Positions 1-7,571 are shown, counted from the stretch's first letter. The stretch: 64,000 bases of DNA from Gaetbulibacter sp. S0825 (GCF_011777505.1 NZ_JAATJT010000001.1:1426001-1490000); one strand, 5' to 3'. Notes: generated by a model not told the origin, from the sequence alone. Translations and numbers: made by a program.

Positions 1-104
1 TATGATAAAAAATATGATAAAATTCAAAAAATATCGTTTTAAGGGTTAATAAAAAGTTTTGTTAAAGTTTACATATAATATCTACAGATAGTTATTTTTA
101 TAAC
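1..104. other. Left-edge non-coding stretch
   Basis: Very AT-rich sequence before the first gene. It contains no open frame that I can support and no clear TAnnTTTG box; a TATTTTTA run lies shortly before the first start codon and could be a degenerate -7 element. The gene upstream of the window cannot be seen. Confidence 0.4.
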
Positions 105-638
105 ATGAAGCATACATTAGCCCTTTTTGTTTTGCTATTAGTTTCTTGTAAAACAGACAAGAAAACGGATACAGCTCAAACAGATGACATAAAAACTGAA
201 ACATCAACAAACAATGATGTTAAACTTGAAATTCATGATTTTAATGGTCTTGAGCCTTATTTAACCAGAACTGATGATAAAATTTATGTTGTTAATTTTT
301 GGGCAACTTGGTGTGCACCTTGCATAAAAGAACTGCCTCATTTTGAAGCGTTAAATGCTAATTATAAAGGTGAAAACGTAGAAGTAATACTAGTAAGTTT
401 GGATTTTCCACATCAATTTGAAACTAAATTGAAACCTTACATCAAAGAACATGATTTAAAATCTAAAATTTTGGTTCTAGATGATGTAGATATGAATACC
501 TGGATTCCAAAGGTTGATGAAAATTGGGATGGTGCTATTCCTGTTACCATCATTTACAATAAAGACAAACGTAAGTTTTACGACCAAACATTTACTTACG
601 ATGTATTAGAAAACGAGTTAAAACAATTTTTAAAATAA
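105..638 (+). CDS. TlpA-like thioredoxin-fold lipoprotein
   Basis: Membrane-anchored thiol-disulfide oxidoreductase, expected to act in the periplasm. The N-terminus is a lipoprotein signal with a lipobox ending LVSC (Cys15 would be the lipidated residue). After a Thr/Asp-rich linker to about residue 40 comes a thioredoxin fold with the redox motif WCAPC (Cys70 and Cys73) preceded by VVNFWATW, which is diagnostic of the TlpA/ResA family. A cis-Pro is visible near the end in GAIPVTII. The length of 177 residues is normal for the family. The next gene starts 5 bases after the stop and is another thioredoxin-fold protein, so the two are probably co-transcribed. Substrates are unknown; cytochrome c maturation or envelope disulfide reduction is the usual role. 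Confidence 0.85.
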   Translation: MKHTLALFVLLLVSCKTDKKTDTAQTDDIKTETSTNNDVKLEIHDFNGLEPYLTRTDDKIYVVNFWATWCAPCIKELPHFEALNANYKGENVEVILVSLDFPHQFETKLKPYIKEHDLKSKILVLDDVDMNTWIPKVDENWDGAIPVTIIYNKDKRKFYDQTFTYDVLENELKQFLK

Positions 639-643
639 AAACT

Positions 644-1270
644 ATGAAACTTATTAAAACACTATCTATACTTGCAATTGTAGTAGTTGTAAGTGCATTT
701 TCGGTTAACTCTAAAGCTTCCACAGGATATGAAGTTGGAGATATAGCCACAGATTTTAAGCTTAAAAATATTGATGGAAAAATAGTCTCTTTAGCGGATT
801 ATAATGAGGCCAAAGGCTTTATTGTAATTTTTACTTGTAATACCTGTCCATATGCTGTGCAATATGAAGATAGAATTATTGCATTAGATAAAAAATATGC
901 ACCTAAAGGATATCCAGTAATAGCAATTCAGCCGAATGATCCTGATGTACAACCTGGAGATAGTATGGAAGCCATGAAAGCAAGAGCAGTGTCAAAAGGA
1001 TTTACATTTCCTTACTTAATGGATGAGGGCCAAAAAATTTACCCTCAGTATGGTGCTAATAAAACGCCACATGTTTATATTCTTGAAAAAACTAATAAAG
1101 GCAATATTGTTAAGTATATAGGCGCTATTGACGATAATTATAAAGATGCTTCAGCTGTAAATGTAAAGTATGCTGAAAATACAGTAGACGCTTTATTAGC
1201 TGGTAACGAAGTTCAAGAAACAACAACTAGAGCTATTGGATGTTCAATTAAAGTTAAAAAAAGTAATTAA
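644..1270 (+). CDS. Exported thioredoxin-like (redoxin) protein with CNTCP motif
   Basis: Thioredoxin/AhpC-TSA-like protein, expected to be exported. A hydrophobic segment at residues 5-19 followed by NSKAS looks like a cleavable signal peptide. The redox site is CNTCP (Cys65 and Cys68) in the context VIFTCNTCPYA, typical of a thioredoxin family frequent in Bacteroidota. The family often follows TlpA-type genes. The rest of the domain is complete, with the cis-Pro region KTPHVYIL around residue 145. It starts 5 bases after the TlpA-like gene, suggesting a two-gene operon for periplasmic thiol chemistry. Whether it acts as reductase, peroxidase or thiol sensor cannot be read from the sequence. 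Confidence 0.8.
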   Translation: MKLIKTLSILAIVVVVSAFSVNSKASTGYEVGDIATDFKLKNIDGKIVSLADYNEAKGFIVIFTCNTCPYAVQYEDRIIALDKKYAPKGYPVIAIQPNDPDVQPGDSMEAMKARAVSKGFTFPYLMDEGQKIYPQYGANKTPHVYILEKTNKGNIVKYIGAIDDNYKDASAVNVKYAENTVDALLAGNEVQETTTRAIGCSIKVKKSN

Positions 1271-1322
1271 CTGTAACATACTAATTTTTTTACCGTCTTT
1301 ATTATAAATTACAAAGAAATGT

Positions 1323-1330
1323 TAATTTTG
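1323..1330 (+). promoter_or_regulatory. Bacteroidetes -7 box (TAATTTTG)
   Basis: Exact match to TAnnTTTG, 15 bases before the start codon of the first rhodanese gene. No convincing -33 TTG at the usual spacing was identified, so this is a partial promoter call. Confidence 0.5.
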
Positions 1331-1345
1331 CTTAAAAATTAATGT

Positions 1346-1660
1346 ATGGCAAATTTGACTCAAGAAGAGTGGAAGCAACAATTGGTTAATGATTCTAATG
1401 CAGTAATATTAGATGTGCGTACTGATGAAGAAGTTGCCGAAGGGATAATACCGAATGCAATTCAAATAGATATTTATAAAGGGCAAGGGTTTATATATAA
1501 ACTTGAGGAATTAGATAAAACCAAAAATTACTATGTGTATTGCCGTTCAGGTGCTAGAAGTGGTCAAGCATGTGCAATCATGAATCAATTAGGTTTTAAA
1601 AACGCCTATAATCTTTCTGGAGGTATTCTTGAGTGGAATGAAGACCTTGTAACAAACTAA
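1346..1660 (+). CDS. Single-domain rhodanese, cytosolic
   Basis: Sulfurtransferase of the single-domain rhodanese family (GlpE/PspE type). The persulfide-forming cysteine is Cys66 in the loop CRSGARS, and the upstream motif ILDVRTDEE (about residues 21-29) is the usual rhodanese DVR strand. At 104 residues it is a complete minimal domain with no signal peptide, so it should be cytosolic. An ATG four bases earlier is in another frame; the chosen ATG gives the normal N-terminus. A -7 box lies just upstream. A second, exported rhodanese begins 12 bases after its stop, so sulfane sulfur may be handled on both sides of the membrane, which is an inference from the arrangement. Confidence 0.85.
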   Translation: MANLTQEEWKQQLVNDSNAVILDVRTDEEVAEGIIPNAIQIDIYKGQGFIYKLEELDKTKNYYVYCRSGARSGQACAIMNQLGFKNAYNLSGGILEWNEDLVTN

Positions 1661-1672
1661 AGATGTTTTATT

Positions 1673-2074
1673 ATGAAACGAATACTTTTTGTTTTAATAG
1701 CTTTTATGGTATTAAACTATAGCTGTAAAGAAAAAGAAGTTGCTACAAGCCAAATTGAAGTAATTTCTCCTGAAGAAATGCAAGAAATTTCACAAATAGA
1801 AGGTATGCAATTAGTAGATGTTAGAACTCCTGAAGAATATGATGAAGGCTATATTGAAGGATTTCAGAATATTGACTTTTTCTCAGACACTTTTTCTCAA
1901 GAAATAGAAAAGCTAGATAAATCTAAACCAGTAATTGTGTATTGTAGATCTGGCAGAAGAAGCGCAGATTGTGCTAAACAGCTTAAAGATAAGGGATTTG
2001 TTAAAATCTATGATTTAGAAGGAGGCATTGCTAAATGGGAATTTGAAGGTTTTGATGTAAAAAAGAAAAGTTGA
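1673..2074 (+). CDS. Rhodanese-domain lipoprotein
   Basis: Rhodanese domain carried on a lipoprotein. The N-terminal hydrophobic stretch ends in LNYSC (Cys18 is the likely lipid anchor), placing the domain in the periplasm or on the outer membrane. The DVRTPEEY motif (about residues 49-56) and the active loop CRSGRRS (Cys91) are intact, so sulfur transfer is plausible. It follows the cytosolic rhodanese by 12 bases and is itself followed by a clear intrinsic terminator at 2103-2127, which closes the transcription unit that began with the rhodanese pair or with the upstream thioredoxins. Confidence 0.85.
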   Translation: MKRILFVLIAFMVLNYSCKEKEVATSQIEVISPEEMQEISQIEGMQLVDVRTPEEYDEGYIEGFQNIDFFSDTFSQEIEKLDKSKPVIVYCRSGRRSADCAKQLKDKGFVKIYDLEGGIAKWEFEGFDVKKKS

Positions 2075-2102
2075 CCAATTTAGTTATAGATAAAAATGCA
2101 AG

Positions 2103-2127
2103 AGCGACTATTATGTCGCTTTTTTTA
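2103..2127 (+). terminator. Intrinsic terminator after rhodanese gene
   Basis: Inverted repeat AGCGAC / GTCGCT around a six-base loop, followed by a run of T on the plus strand. It sits 29 bases after the rhodanese lipoprotein stop and just before the stop of the convergent kinase gene, so it mainly serves the plus-strand unit. Confidence 0.8.
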
Positions 2128-2129
2128 TG

Positions 2130-3176
2130 CTATAATTTGTTGTCAGTAATTGTTTTAATTTCTGTTTGTTTATCTAAAGCTAATCGAGCAAATTGAAACA
2201 AGCTTTTACATCTGTCTAAGTTTTGTTCTGGATAACTTACTTTATAATAAATATTGCCATTTATATAGTCGGTTAAGGCTCTCAAACCATGCATAAAAGG
2301 CATTAAGGCACAGCTTATAGGCAAATTTTCAATTTCTTTTTTGTTCAAAAAAGGGCCATTGCTACAAATACCATCTATAAAGGCCTCAAAAAGCGCAATG
2401 TTGAATCTGATTTTTGATAGTTCTTTTTCATCTTCATTTGTTTCGCTTACAATAGTTCTAACGGCATCACCAAAATCGTAATGGAAATAGCCTTTCATAA
2501 TGGTGTCTAAGTCGATTAGGCATAACCCAATATTATCCTCGCTAAATAATAAGTTGTTGAGTTTTGTGTCGTTATGACAAATTCTTTCTATTAAGTTGCT
2601 GTTGTAGAAACTTTCAAAATCATTTAAATGCTCTTTAGCAAATGTTACTTCTAAGCTAGCATTTGATTTAAGTATTGCAGACGTACTTTTTAAAGCTTCT
2701 TGAAATTCAGTTATTCTATATGGAAGATAGTTTAAATTTGGAAGAGTGACTTCATAATTGTTTATGTTTTCATTTTTTAGTAATTGGTGGAAACGACCAA
2801 TAATTCTCCCAGCTTCAAAAGCAATTTTTTTGTTTGATGTAAAATTGTAAGCTTTGCTTTGAGGAATAAAAGTCATTAGTCTCCAAAAACTATTATTATA
2901 TTCAAAATAGCTTTCACCAGTTTTGGTTTTAAGTAAGCTTAATTCAGTATAATCAAATGCTTTAAGTTTTTTTAAAGCATTTTCCATGTTTTTATGAAGC
3001 CCAATAACATTTTTAAAAACATTAGTGTTTATGCACTGTAAAATGTATTTGGGCTTAGTGTTTTCTTTAACTAGAAACGTATCGTTTATGTAACCTTGAT
3101 TTATAATCTTAAAGGTAACGTTGAAAATATCAATGCTAAATTGGTTAATAACATGATTTAACGTATCAAGGTTCAT
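2130..3176 (-). CDS. APH-fold sugar kinase (NahK/AmgK-like)
   Basis: Phosphotransferase of the aminoglycoside phosphotransferase (APH) fold, most likely a sugar or amino-sugar kinase rather than an antibiotic-resistance enzyme. The catalytic Brenner motif is visible as CHNDTKLNNLLF near residue 200, and the metal-binding Asp follows in CLIDLDTIM. The 348-residue length fits N-acetylhexosamine 1-kinase and AmgK-type anomeric kinases. It lies 6 bases downstream of a sugar-phosphate nucleotidyltransferase in the same operon; such a pair would phosphorylate a free sugar at C1 and then activate it as a nucleotide sugar. The exact sugar (HexNAc, MurNAc or other) cannot be read here. Homoserine or choline kinase activity is a less likely alternative because of the neighbour. 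Confidence 0.75.
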   Translation of the reverse strand: MNLDTLNHVINQFSIDIFNVTFKIINQGYINDTFLVKENTKPKYILQCINTNVFKNVIGLHKNMENALKKLKAFDYTELSLLKTKTGESYFEYNNSFWRLMTFIPQSKAYNFTSNKKIAFEAGRIIGRFHQLLKNENINNYEVTLPNLNYLPYRITEFQEALKSTSAILKSNASLEVTFAKEHLNDFESFYNSNLIERICHNDTKLNNLLFSEDNIGLCLIDLDTIMKGYFHYDFGDAVRTIVSETNEDEKELSKIRFNIALFEAFIDGICSNGPFLNKKEIENLPISCALMPFMHGLRALTDYINGNIYYKVSYPEQNLDRCKSLFQFARLALDKQTEIKTITDNKL

Positions 3177-3182
3177 AATGAT

Positions 3183-4070
3183 TTATTTCCAAAGTGGTGT
3201 TGGATATATCTTCTGGTCAGTTAATCGCTGTAGCGTATTAACCGCTTCGGCTTTATCTTCATAATACGTTACTCCAAACCATTCACTATTAGTGGTAATT
3301 ACATTAATATCAATTAGCCCGTTAGTCATCATTTCTTGAGCTACAAACGGAATGTATATTTCGCTTTTTTCAAGGTTTTCAGGTATTTGCAAGAAATTAC
3401 TAAAATAGGTTTCTATATAATCAAAAATGGAGGTATTGCAAATCCAAAAATTCATAGAGACTATGGTGTCAGGATGTAAAGTATTACCAGATTCGGTATC
3501 AATAATTTCACCATCAACAGCTTCAATTTTTGTATGCTCTTCAATAGATACTAGATGACCATCATCAACACTACAAACACCTCTAGAAACCGACCCATGT
3601 TCAGATAGTGTATCTTTTAAATTATATCCAACTATTGCATAAGTTTTATTGGAGTTGTTATTTTTTATAAAATTGGCAGCGCCTTCAAATGCTTGTTTAC
3701 CATAATAATCATCAGCATTGATGATTACAAAATCTGAATTCACTACATTTCTTGCAGACCACACTGCATGGGCTGTTCCCCAAGGTTTAGCTCTCTCGGT
3801 TGTATCAATAGTAAGACCTTTAGGTAAGTCATTTATATCTTGTACAACCACGTCAAGTTGGATAGCGTTTGGTAATTTTGGAGAGAGGTAATTTTCTAGA
3901 AATTCTTTGTTTTCAGCTCTAGTTACCAAAACAATATGAGTAAAACCGTACTTAATGGCATCGTAAATACTAAATTCTAATAAAAATTCTCCAGCTGGTC
4001 CTAAGTCATCAAACTGCTTTAGCTTTCCGTAACGGCTCCCACTTCCAGCAGCCATAAGTAATAAGGTCAT
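3183..4070 (-). CDS. Sugar-1-phosphate nucleotidyltransferase
   Basis: NTP-transferase (GT-A-like Rossmann) enzyme that should join a sugar 1-phosphate to an NTP. The signature lies at the very start, LLLMAAGSGSRYGKLKQ (residues 3-19), the nucleotide-binding loop with the catalytic Arg/Lys. An Asp pair follows in IINADDYYGK (about residue 118), where the family places the metal-binding Asp. The 295-residue length lacks an obvious left-handed beta-helix acyltransferase domain, so it is not GlmU-like. It is the first gene of a two-gene unit with the APH-fold kinase (6-base spacing), which supports a salvage route from free sugar to nucleotide sugar. UDP- versus other nucleotide specificity is undetermined. 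Confidence 0.8.
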   Translation of the reverse strand: MTLLLMAAGSGSRYGKLKQFDDLGPAGEFLLEFSIYDAIKYGFTHIVLVTRAENKEFLENYLSPKLPNAIQLDVVVQDINDLPKGLTIDTTERAKPWGTAHAVWSARNVVNSDFVIINADDYYGKQAFEGAANFIKNNNSNKTYAIVGYNLKDTLSEHGSVSRGVCSVDDGHLVSIEEHTKIEAVDGEIIDTESGNTLHPDTIVSMNFWICNTSIFDYIETYFSNFLQIPENLEKSEIYIPFVAQEMMTNGLIDINVITTNSEWFGVTYYEDKAEAVNTLQRLTDQKIYPTPLWK

Positions 4071-4161
4071 AAATTAAATTTTTTGTAAAAATATAGTTTT
4101 AAAAAGAAAATGGTAAGCAAAATCATTTAAATCTTACAATGAAAATGAAATAAAAATGCTT

Positions 4162-4890
4162 TTATATTTGGTGATACACGTTATTAAAAGGGACTCTAAA
4201 TCTTGGTCCATAAATACCTTTGTCATCTCGTTTCCCACAACCAATTATCATATTTATTTCAGCGCTCCAAGGTATTCCTAATATACGTTTTACTCTAAGT
4301 GTGTCACTTCCTTCCATTGGACATGTATCATAACCAATAGCAGCCATACTTATCATAAAATTTTGTGCAGCCAATCCAGCACTTTTATGTGCTACAATGC
4401 GCATGTCACTTAATCTGGCTTGCCTGTAAATAGGACGAAACAGACCAATAACTTGAAAGACTAAATATTTTAATAAGCCAAAAATCCCCAAAAAATCGAA
4501 ATAAGTAATTGGCATTATTTTTTGGTAGTAGTTTAAAGCCATTTTTTTGCGATTTTGCAATCTTTTGTCCAAATTCGGTTTGTCAAAAGACTTGTTCAAA
4601 AAATCAATATTAGCCTTACATCGTTTACGCCACAAATCTTTTCTAGCAACAACAACAACAAGCTGTTGAGCCGTTTTAGCAGCATTTTGATTAAAACAAG
4701 CAGTAGCTAATTTATTTATTTTGTCCTTATTGGTTACATGATAAAACTCCCATAATTGTAAGTTACTACTTGTTGGAGCTAATACTGCATTTTCAATACA
4801 TTGTTTTACTTTATTCGTGTCTATTGGTTCGTCTTTATAAACTCTACAAGAACGACGGTAGGCTATTGCTTCAGATACTGTTTTTTCCAT
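4162..4890 (-). CDS. Nitroreductase-family flavoprotein
   Basis: FMN-dependent oxidoreductase of the nitroreductase family. The N-terminal motif AIAYRRSCRVYKDEP (about residues 8-22) contains the Arg pair that binds the FMN phosphate, and the C-terminal GYDTCPMEGSD around residue 190 is the usual flavin/dimer segment. At 242 residues it is somewhat longer than minimal family members; the region around residues 120-155 is hydrophobic and looks like an insert. It is a single gene on the minus strand between the small membrane gene and the sugar-activation pair. The physiological substrate is unknown. Confidence 0.8.
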   Translation of the reverse strand: MEKTVSEAIAYRRSCRVYKDEPIDTNKVKQCIENAVLAPTSSNLQLWEFYHVTNKDKINKLATACFNQNAAKTAQQLVVVVARKDLWRKRCKANIDFLNKSFDKPNLDKRLQNRKKMALNYYQKIMPITYFDFLGIFGLLKYLVFQVIGLFRPIYRQARLSDMRIVAHKSAGLAAQNFMISMAAIGYDTCPMEGSDTLRVKRILGIPWSAEINMIIGCGKRDDKGIYGPRFRVPFNNVYHQI

Positions 4891-4913
4891 AAATTAAATT
4901 TTAGTAAAGCTAA

Positions 4914-5153
4914 TTAAAATATGATGGAATGTAGTTTAATCCCAATAACATATCCAAAACCTAATACTAAAGGATATCCAAAAAATAACCAAAAATACTC
5001 CAGAATTTCTACTTTTTTAAAGGCTGATGCACCATCATTTGTGAGTAGCTCAATAAAATCGTACCAAGACATTAAGCCAATCTTTATTATGATTGCATTT
5101 GCAATTATAGCTACAATTAAAATACAAAGCCCAATTAAATATATTTTTACCAT
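4914..5153 (-). CDS. Small two-helix membrane protein
   Basis: I do not recognise this 79-residue protein. It begins MVKIYLIGLC with a first transmembrane segment at about residues 3-25 and has a second at about 58-76 (LFFGYPLVLGFGYVIG), separated by a polar loop containing LLTNDGASAFKK. The open frame continues upstream to 5183, but that extension runs into the tmRNA terminator hairpin, so the ATG at 5153 is the sensible start. It lies just downstream of the tmRNA gene and 23 bases before the nitroreductase start. No function is assigned. Confidence 0.6.
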   Translation of the reverse strand: MVKIYLIGLCILIVAIIANAIIIKIGLMSWYDFIELLTNDGASAFKKVEILEYFWLFFGYPLVLGFGYVIGIKLHSIIF

Positions 5154-5170
5154 GGTAATAAGATAATAAA

Positions 5171-5196
5171 AAAGCCATAACATCAGTTATGGCTTT
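5171..5196 (-). terminator. Terminator of tmRNA
   Basis: Inverted repeat AAAGCCATAAC / GTTATGGCTTT around a four-base loop. Runs of A on the left and T on the right mean it can stop transcripts from either direction. Read on the minus strand it lies immediately after the tmRNA 3' end. Confidence 0.85.
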
Positions 5197-5202
5197 TTTT
5201 AG

Positions 5203-5593
5203 TGGAGTCGCCGAGAATCGAACTCGGGTCCAAACAAGTAACCAAAGAGCTTTCTACACGTTTATTCTATTCTTGGTTTTTCGATTGTAAGCTGACAAAA
5301 GACAATCTACTTACAACTTAGCTTCTTAATCTCGAAAGTGCATCAAAGCGCTACACCATCTTAGTTAATTTTTACGATGTCTCAAAATGGAACGCCATTA
5401 ACCAAGGCTTTCCGGAGACATAAAGCTTTCCTACCTAGTAGGACGAGGCTAATCTTACTATAATTCAGATTAAGCAGCTAAAGCGTAGTTATTCTCGCCG
5501 TTTAAAATTTGGTCTAGCCTTTTACGTGTTTCAATGCCATTACACGACGTGCTTACTGTTTAATTAATCTCGCTGTCAAAACCAGTCGACCCC
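5203..5593 (-). ncRNA. ssrA: tmRNA (transfer-messenger RNA)
   Basis: Rescues stalled ribosomes by trans-translation. On the minus strand it starts GGGGTCGACTGGTTTTGAC, and the 3' end carries the T-arm GGTTCGATTCTCGG-like hairpin and the acceptor strand CGACTCC. The first seven bases GGGGTCG pair with CGACTCC through one G-U pair, as in other tmRNAs. The tag reading frame lies at 5499-5470 on the minus strand and encodes GENNYALAA plus stop, so the full tag would be A+GENNYALAA, a typical Bacteroidota tag. The genome does not encode the terminal CCA after the discriminator A, so it must be added by the CCA enzyme found elsewhere in this window. A strong terminator follows. Confidence 0.95.
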
Positions 5594-5701
5594 AATATTA
5601 ATTACTTTTCCAAAATAGGAAAGGGTTGCGAAGTTACAAAAAAAGTTGTGCAACAGCGTAAATCCTCTTATTTTCGTGCAAAATTTATACCAATTTAGTT
5701 T

Positions 5702-6907
5702 ATGAAGTTTGCAATCATAAAAGAGCGTAAAAATCCACCAGATAGACGTGTTGTTTTGTCTCCAGAAAAGCTCGCTGAAGCAAGAGAACAGTTTCCACAA
5801 GCTGAGTTTATAGTTGAATCTAGTGATATACGTATATTTCCAGATGAAGCTTATAAAGCGTTAGGCTTTGAAGTGACTGAAAATGTGTCAGATTGCGATG
5901 TCATGATTGGGGTTAAAGAAGTACCGATTGATAATTTAATACCAAATAAAAAATATTTTTTCTTTTCACATACCATTAAAAAGCAGCCATATAATAGGAA
6001 ACTGTTAAAGGCACTATTAGAAAAGAATATCGAAATGTTTGATCACGAAACCATTGTAAAAAAAAGTGGAGCTCGTTTAATTGGTTTTGGTCGTTATGCA
6101 GGTTTAGTTGGTGCTTATAATGGTTTTAGAGCTTTAGGTTTGCGAGACAATTTATTTGAGTTGCCAAAAGTTGAAACACTTGCAGATTTAGATGAGGTAA
6201 AAACAGAATTAGATAAAATCACCTTACCTAATATAAAAATATTGCTTACAGGAACTGGAAAAGTAGCTCTAGGAGCTAAAGAAATCTTAGACCATCTAAA
6301 AATTAAGGAGATTAGTGATGCATTATACTTAACCTCTAAGTTTTCAGAACCTGTTTATGTCATGGCAGATGTTATGGAATATGCTAAACGAAAGGATGGT
6401 AAAGTAGGCGATAAATGGGAGTTTTATAAAGACCCAACTGGATACGAAAGTAATTTTATGCCTTATGCTAAGGAAACTGACGTCTTTATCGCTGGACATT
6501 TTTATGGAAATGGTGCTCCTTTTTTATTTACAAGAGATGATGCAAAACACCCTGATTTTAGAATAAATCTTGTTGCAGATATATCATGTGATGTAGATGG
6601 TCCTATAGCTTCTACGTTAAGAGCATCTACAATCGCAAATCCTTTTTACGGTTATGATGCACAAACTGAAAGTGAAGTGGCTTTCGATGCTAAAGAAGCG
6701 ATTACAGTAATGGCTGTAGATAATTTACCTTGCGAACTGCCAAAAGATGCTAGCGAAGGTTTTGGTGAGATGTTTTTGGATAACGTGATTCCTGCGTTTT
6801 TTAATGGTGATGAACGTGGTATTTTAAAACGTGCTAAAATTACTGAAGGAGGTAAACTTACTGAGCGTTTTAACTATCTTCAGGATTATGTAGATGGTGA
6901 AGATTAG
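5702..6907 (+). CDS. NAD(P)-dependent oxidoreductase, saccharopine/alanine dehydrogenase family
   Basis: Oxidoreductase with the AlaDH/PNT fold. The N-terminal half has the family pattern (IIKERKNPPDRRVVLSPE, then DCDVMIGVKEVP and HTIKKQPYN), closest in feel to lysine-forming saccharopine dehydrogenases of the Lys1 type. The nucleotide-binding Rossmann turn is LLTGTGKVALGA at about residue 180. The length of 401 residues is complete. It is transcribed alone, diverging from the tmRNA and meeting the glyoxalase-fold gene stop-to-stop with no spacer. Whether the substrate is saccharopine, alanine or another amino acid is unresolved; the organism also carries diaminopimelate-pathway genes in this window (lysA, dapD). 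Confidence 0.7.
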   Translation: MKFAIIKERKNPPDRRVVLSPEKLAEAREQFPQAEFIVESSDIRIFPDEAYKALGFEVTENVSDCDVMIGVKEVPIDNLIPNKKYFFFSHTIKKQPYNRKLLKALLEKNIEMFDHETIVKKSGARLIGFGRYAGLVGAYNGFRALGLRDNLFELPKVETLADLDEVKTELDKITLPNIKILLTGTGKVALGAKEILDHLKIKEISDALYLTSKFSEPVYVMADVMEYAKRKDGKVGDKWEFYKDPTGYESNFMPYAKETDVFIAGHFYGNGAPFLFTRDDAKHPDFRINLVADISCDVDGPIASTLRASTIANPFYGYDAQTESEVAFDAKEAITVMAVDNLPCELPKDASEGFGEMFLDNVIPAFFNGDERGILKRAKITEGGKLTERFNYLQDYVDGED

Positions 6908-7273
6908 CTACACATTTTGAACAAAGAATATGGCATTCTTATTTAAGTCAAAAAAACCAAACTCATGTGTTTTCCATGCAGTATTTAAACGAAGATTTTC
7001 TTTTGTAACTGTTCCACGCTTTATCATTTCATCTAGAATTGGATAAATATCATCTACAAAAATCTTTATAACCGAACCATATACAGGATCGTCCTCGTTA
7101 TCATGATGCCATTGTAAATGAATCCAAATATTTTCTCTGTTTAATACAGCGTAACCTTTTTCTAGATAATTGACTTTAAAACCAATATGTGTTTCATACC
7201 ATTTAATATCTCTTTCTAGATTTGAAGTAGAAAGCACTGGACAGATGGTGTGTAATTTTGACGTTTGATCCAT
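6908..7273 (-). CDS. Glyoxalase/bleomycin-resistance (VOC) fold protein
   Basis: Small vicinal-oxygen-chelate protein of about 121 residues. The pattern CPVLSTSNLERDIKWYETHIGFKV at the start (given in part) and IWIHLQW, then DDIYPILDEM and FGFFDLNKNAIFF near the end, is the usual single VOC module of the glyoxalase/dioxygenase superfamily. The longer frame to 7318 would start inside the cold-shock gene's terminator, so the ATG at 7273 is chosen. Its stop abuts the stop of the convergent dehydrogenase gene. The substrate is unknown; annotation as bleomycin resistance would be over-specific. Confidence 0.7.
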   Translation of the reverse strand: MDQTSKLHTICPVLSTSNLERDIKWYETHIGFKVNYLEKGYAVLNRENIWIHLQWHHDNEDDPVYGSVIKIFVDDIYPILDEMIKRGTVTKENLRLNTAWKTHEFGFFDLNKNAIFFVQNV

Positions 7274-7302
7274 ATTTAAAGATAGTAGTAATATTTTGGA
7301 AA

Positions 7303-7330
7303 CAAAAAAGCCTATCAAATTTTGATAGGC
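7303..7330 (-). terminator. Terminator of cold-shock gene
   Basis: Inverted repeat GCCTATCAAA / TTTGATAGGC followed on the minus strand by six T. It lies 26 bases after the cold-shock gene stop and separates it from the VOC-fold gene downstream. Confidence 0.85.
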
Positions 7331-7356
7331 ATTCTGTAATAAAAATTAAGAATTTA

Positions 7357-7548
7357 TTAGATAACTTTTACGTTTACCGCGTTCATTCCTTTTTTACCTT
7401 CTTTTAGTTCAAATTCCACATTATCACCTTCGTTAATTTCATCAATTAAGCCTGTGACGTGTACAAAGTACTCTGTGCCTGAACCTTCTTCTGTAATAAA
7501 ACCAAATCCTTTGGTGCTATTGAAGAATTTTACTGTTCCTGTATTCAC
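7357..7548 (-). CDS. Cold-shock domain protein (CspA family)
   Basis: Complete 63-residue cold-shock domain that binds single-stranded RNA/DNA as a chaperone. The RNP1-like motif KGFGFIT (about residues 13-19) and the RNP2-like motif YFVHVTG (about 27-33) are present. The start codon is GTG, giving VKFFNSTKGFG in the standard position. A TACCTTTG -7 box lies only about 23 bases upstream, so the leader is short, unlike the long thermosensing leader of E. coli cspA. A strong terminator follows. It is a monocistronic gene. Confidence 0.93.
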   Translation of the reverse strand: MNTGTVKFFNSTKGFGFITEEGSGTEYFVHVTGLIDEINEGDNVEFELKEGKKGMNAVNVKVI

Positions 7549-7571
7549 TATAAATAATTAAATAATTTCTA

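Noticed and set aside
4921-5166. 81-residue plus-strand frame opposite the small membrane gene
   Set aside because: Antisense to a membrane protein with sensible topology; no promoter or ribosome-binding site was seen.
5154-5183. N-terminal extension of the small membrane protein
   Set aside because: The extension would be encoded by the tmRNA terminator hairpin; the internal ATG at 5153 gives a normal membrane start.
5576-5800. 74-residue minus-strand frame over the tmRNA 5' end and the dehydrogenase start
   Set aside because: It overlaps a certain tmRNA gene and the dehydrogenase gene in antisense, and its translation has no recognisable protein pattern.
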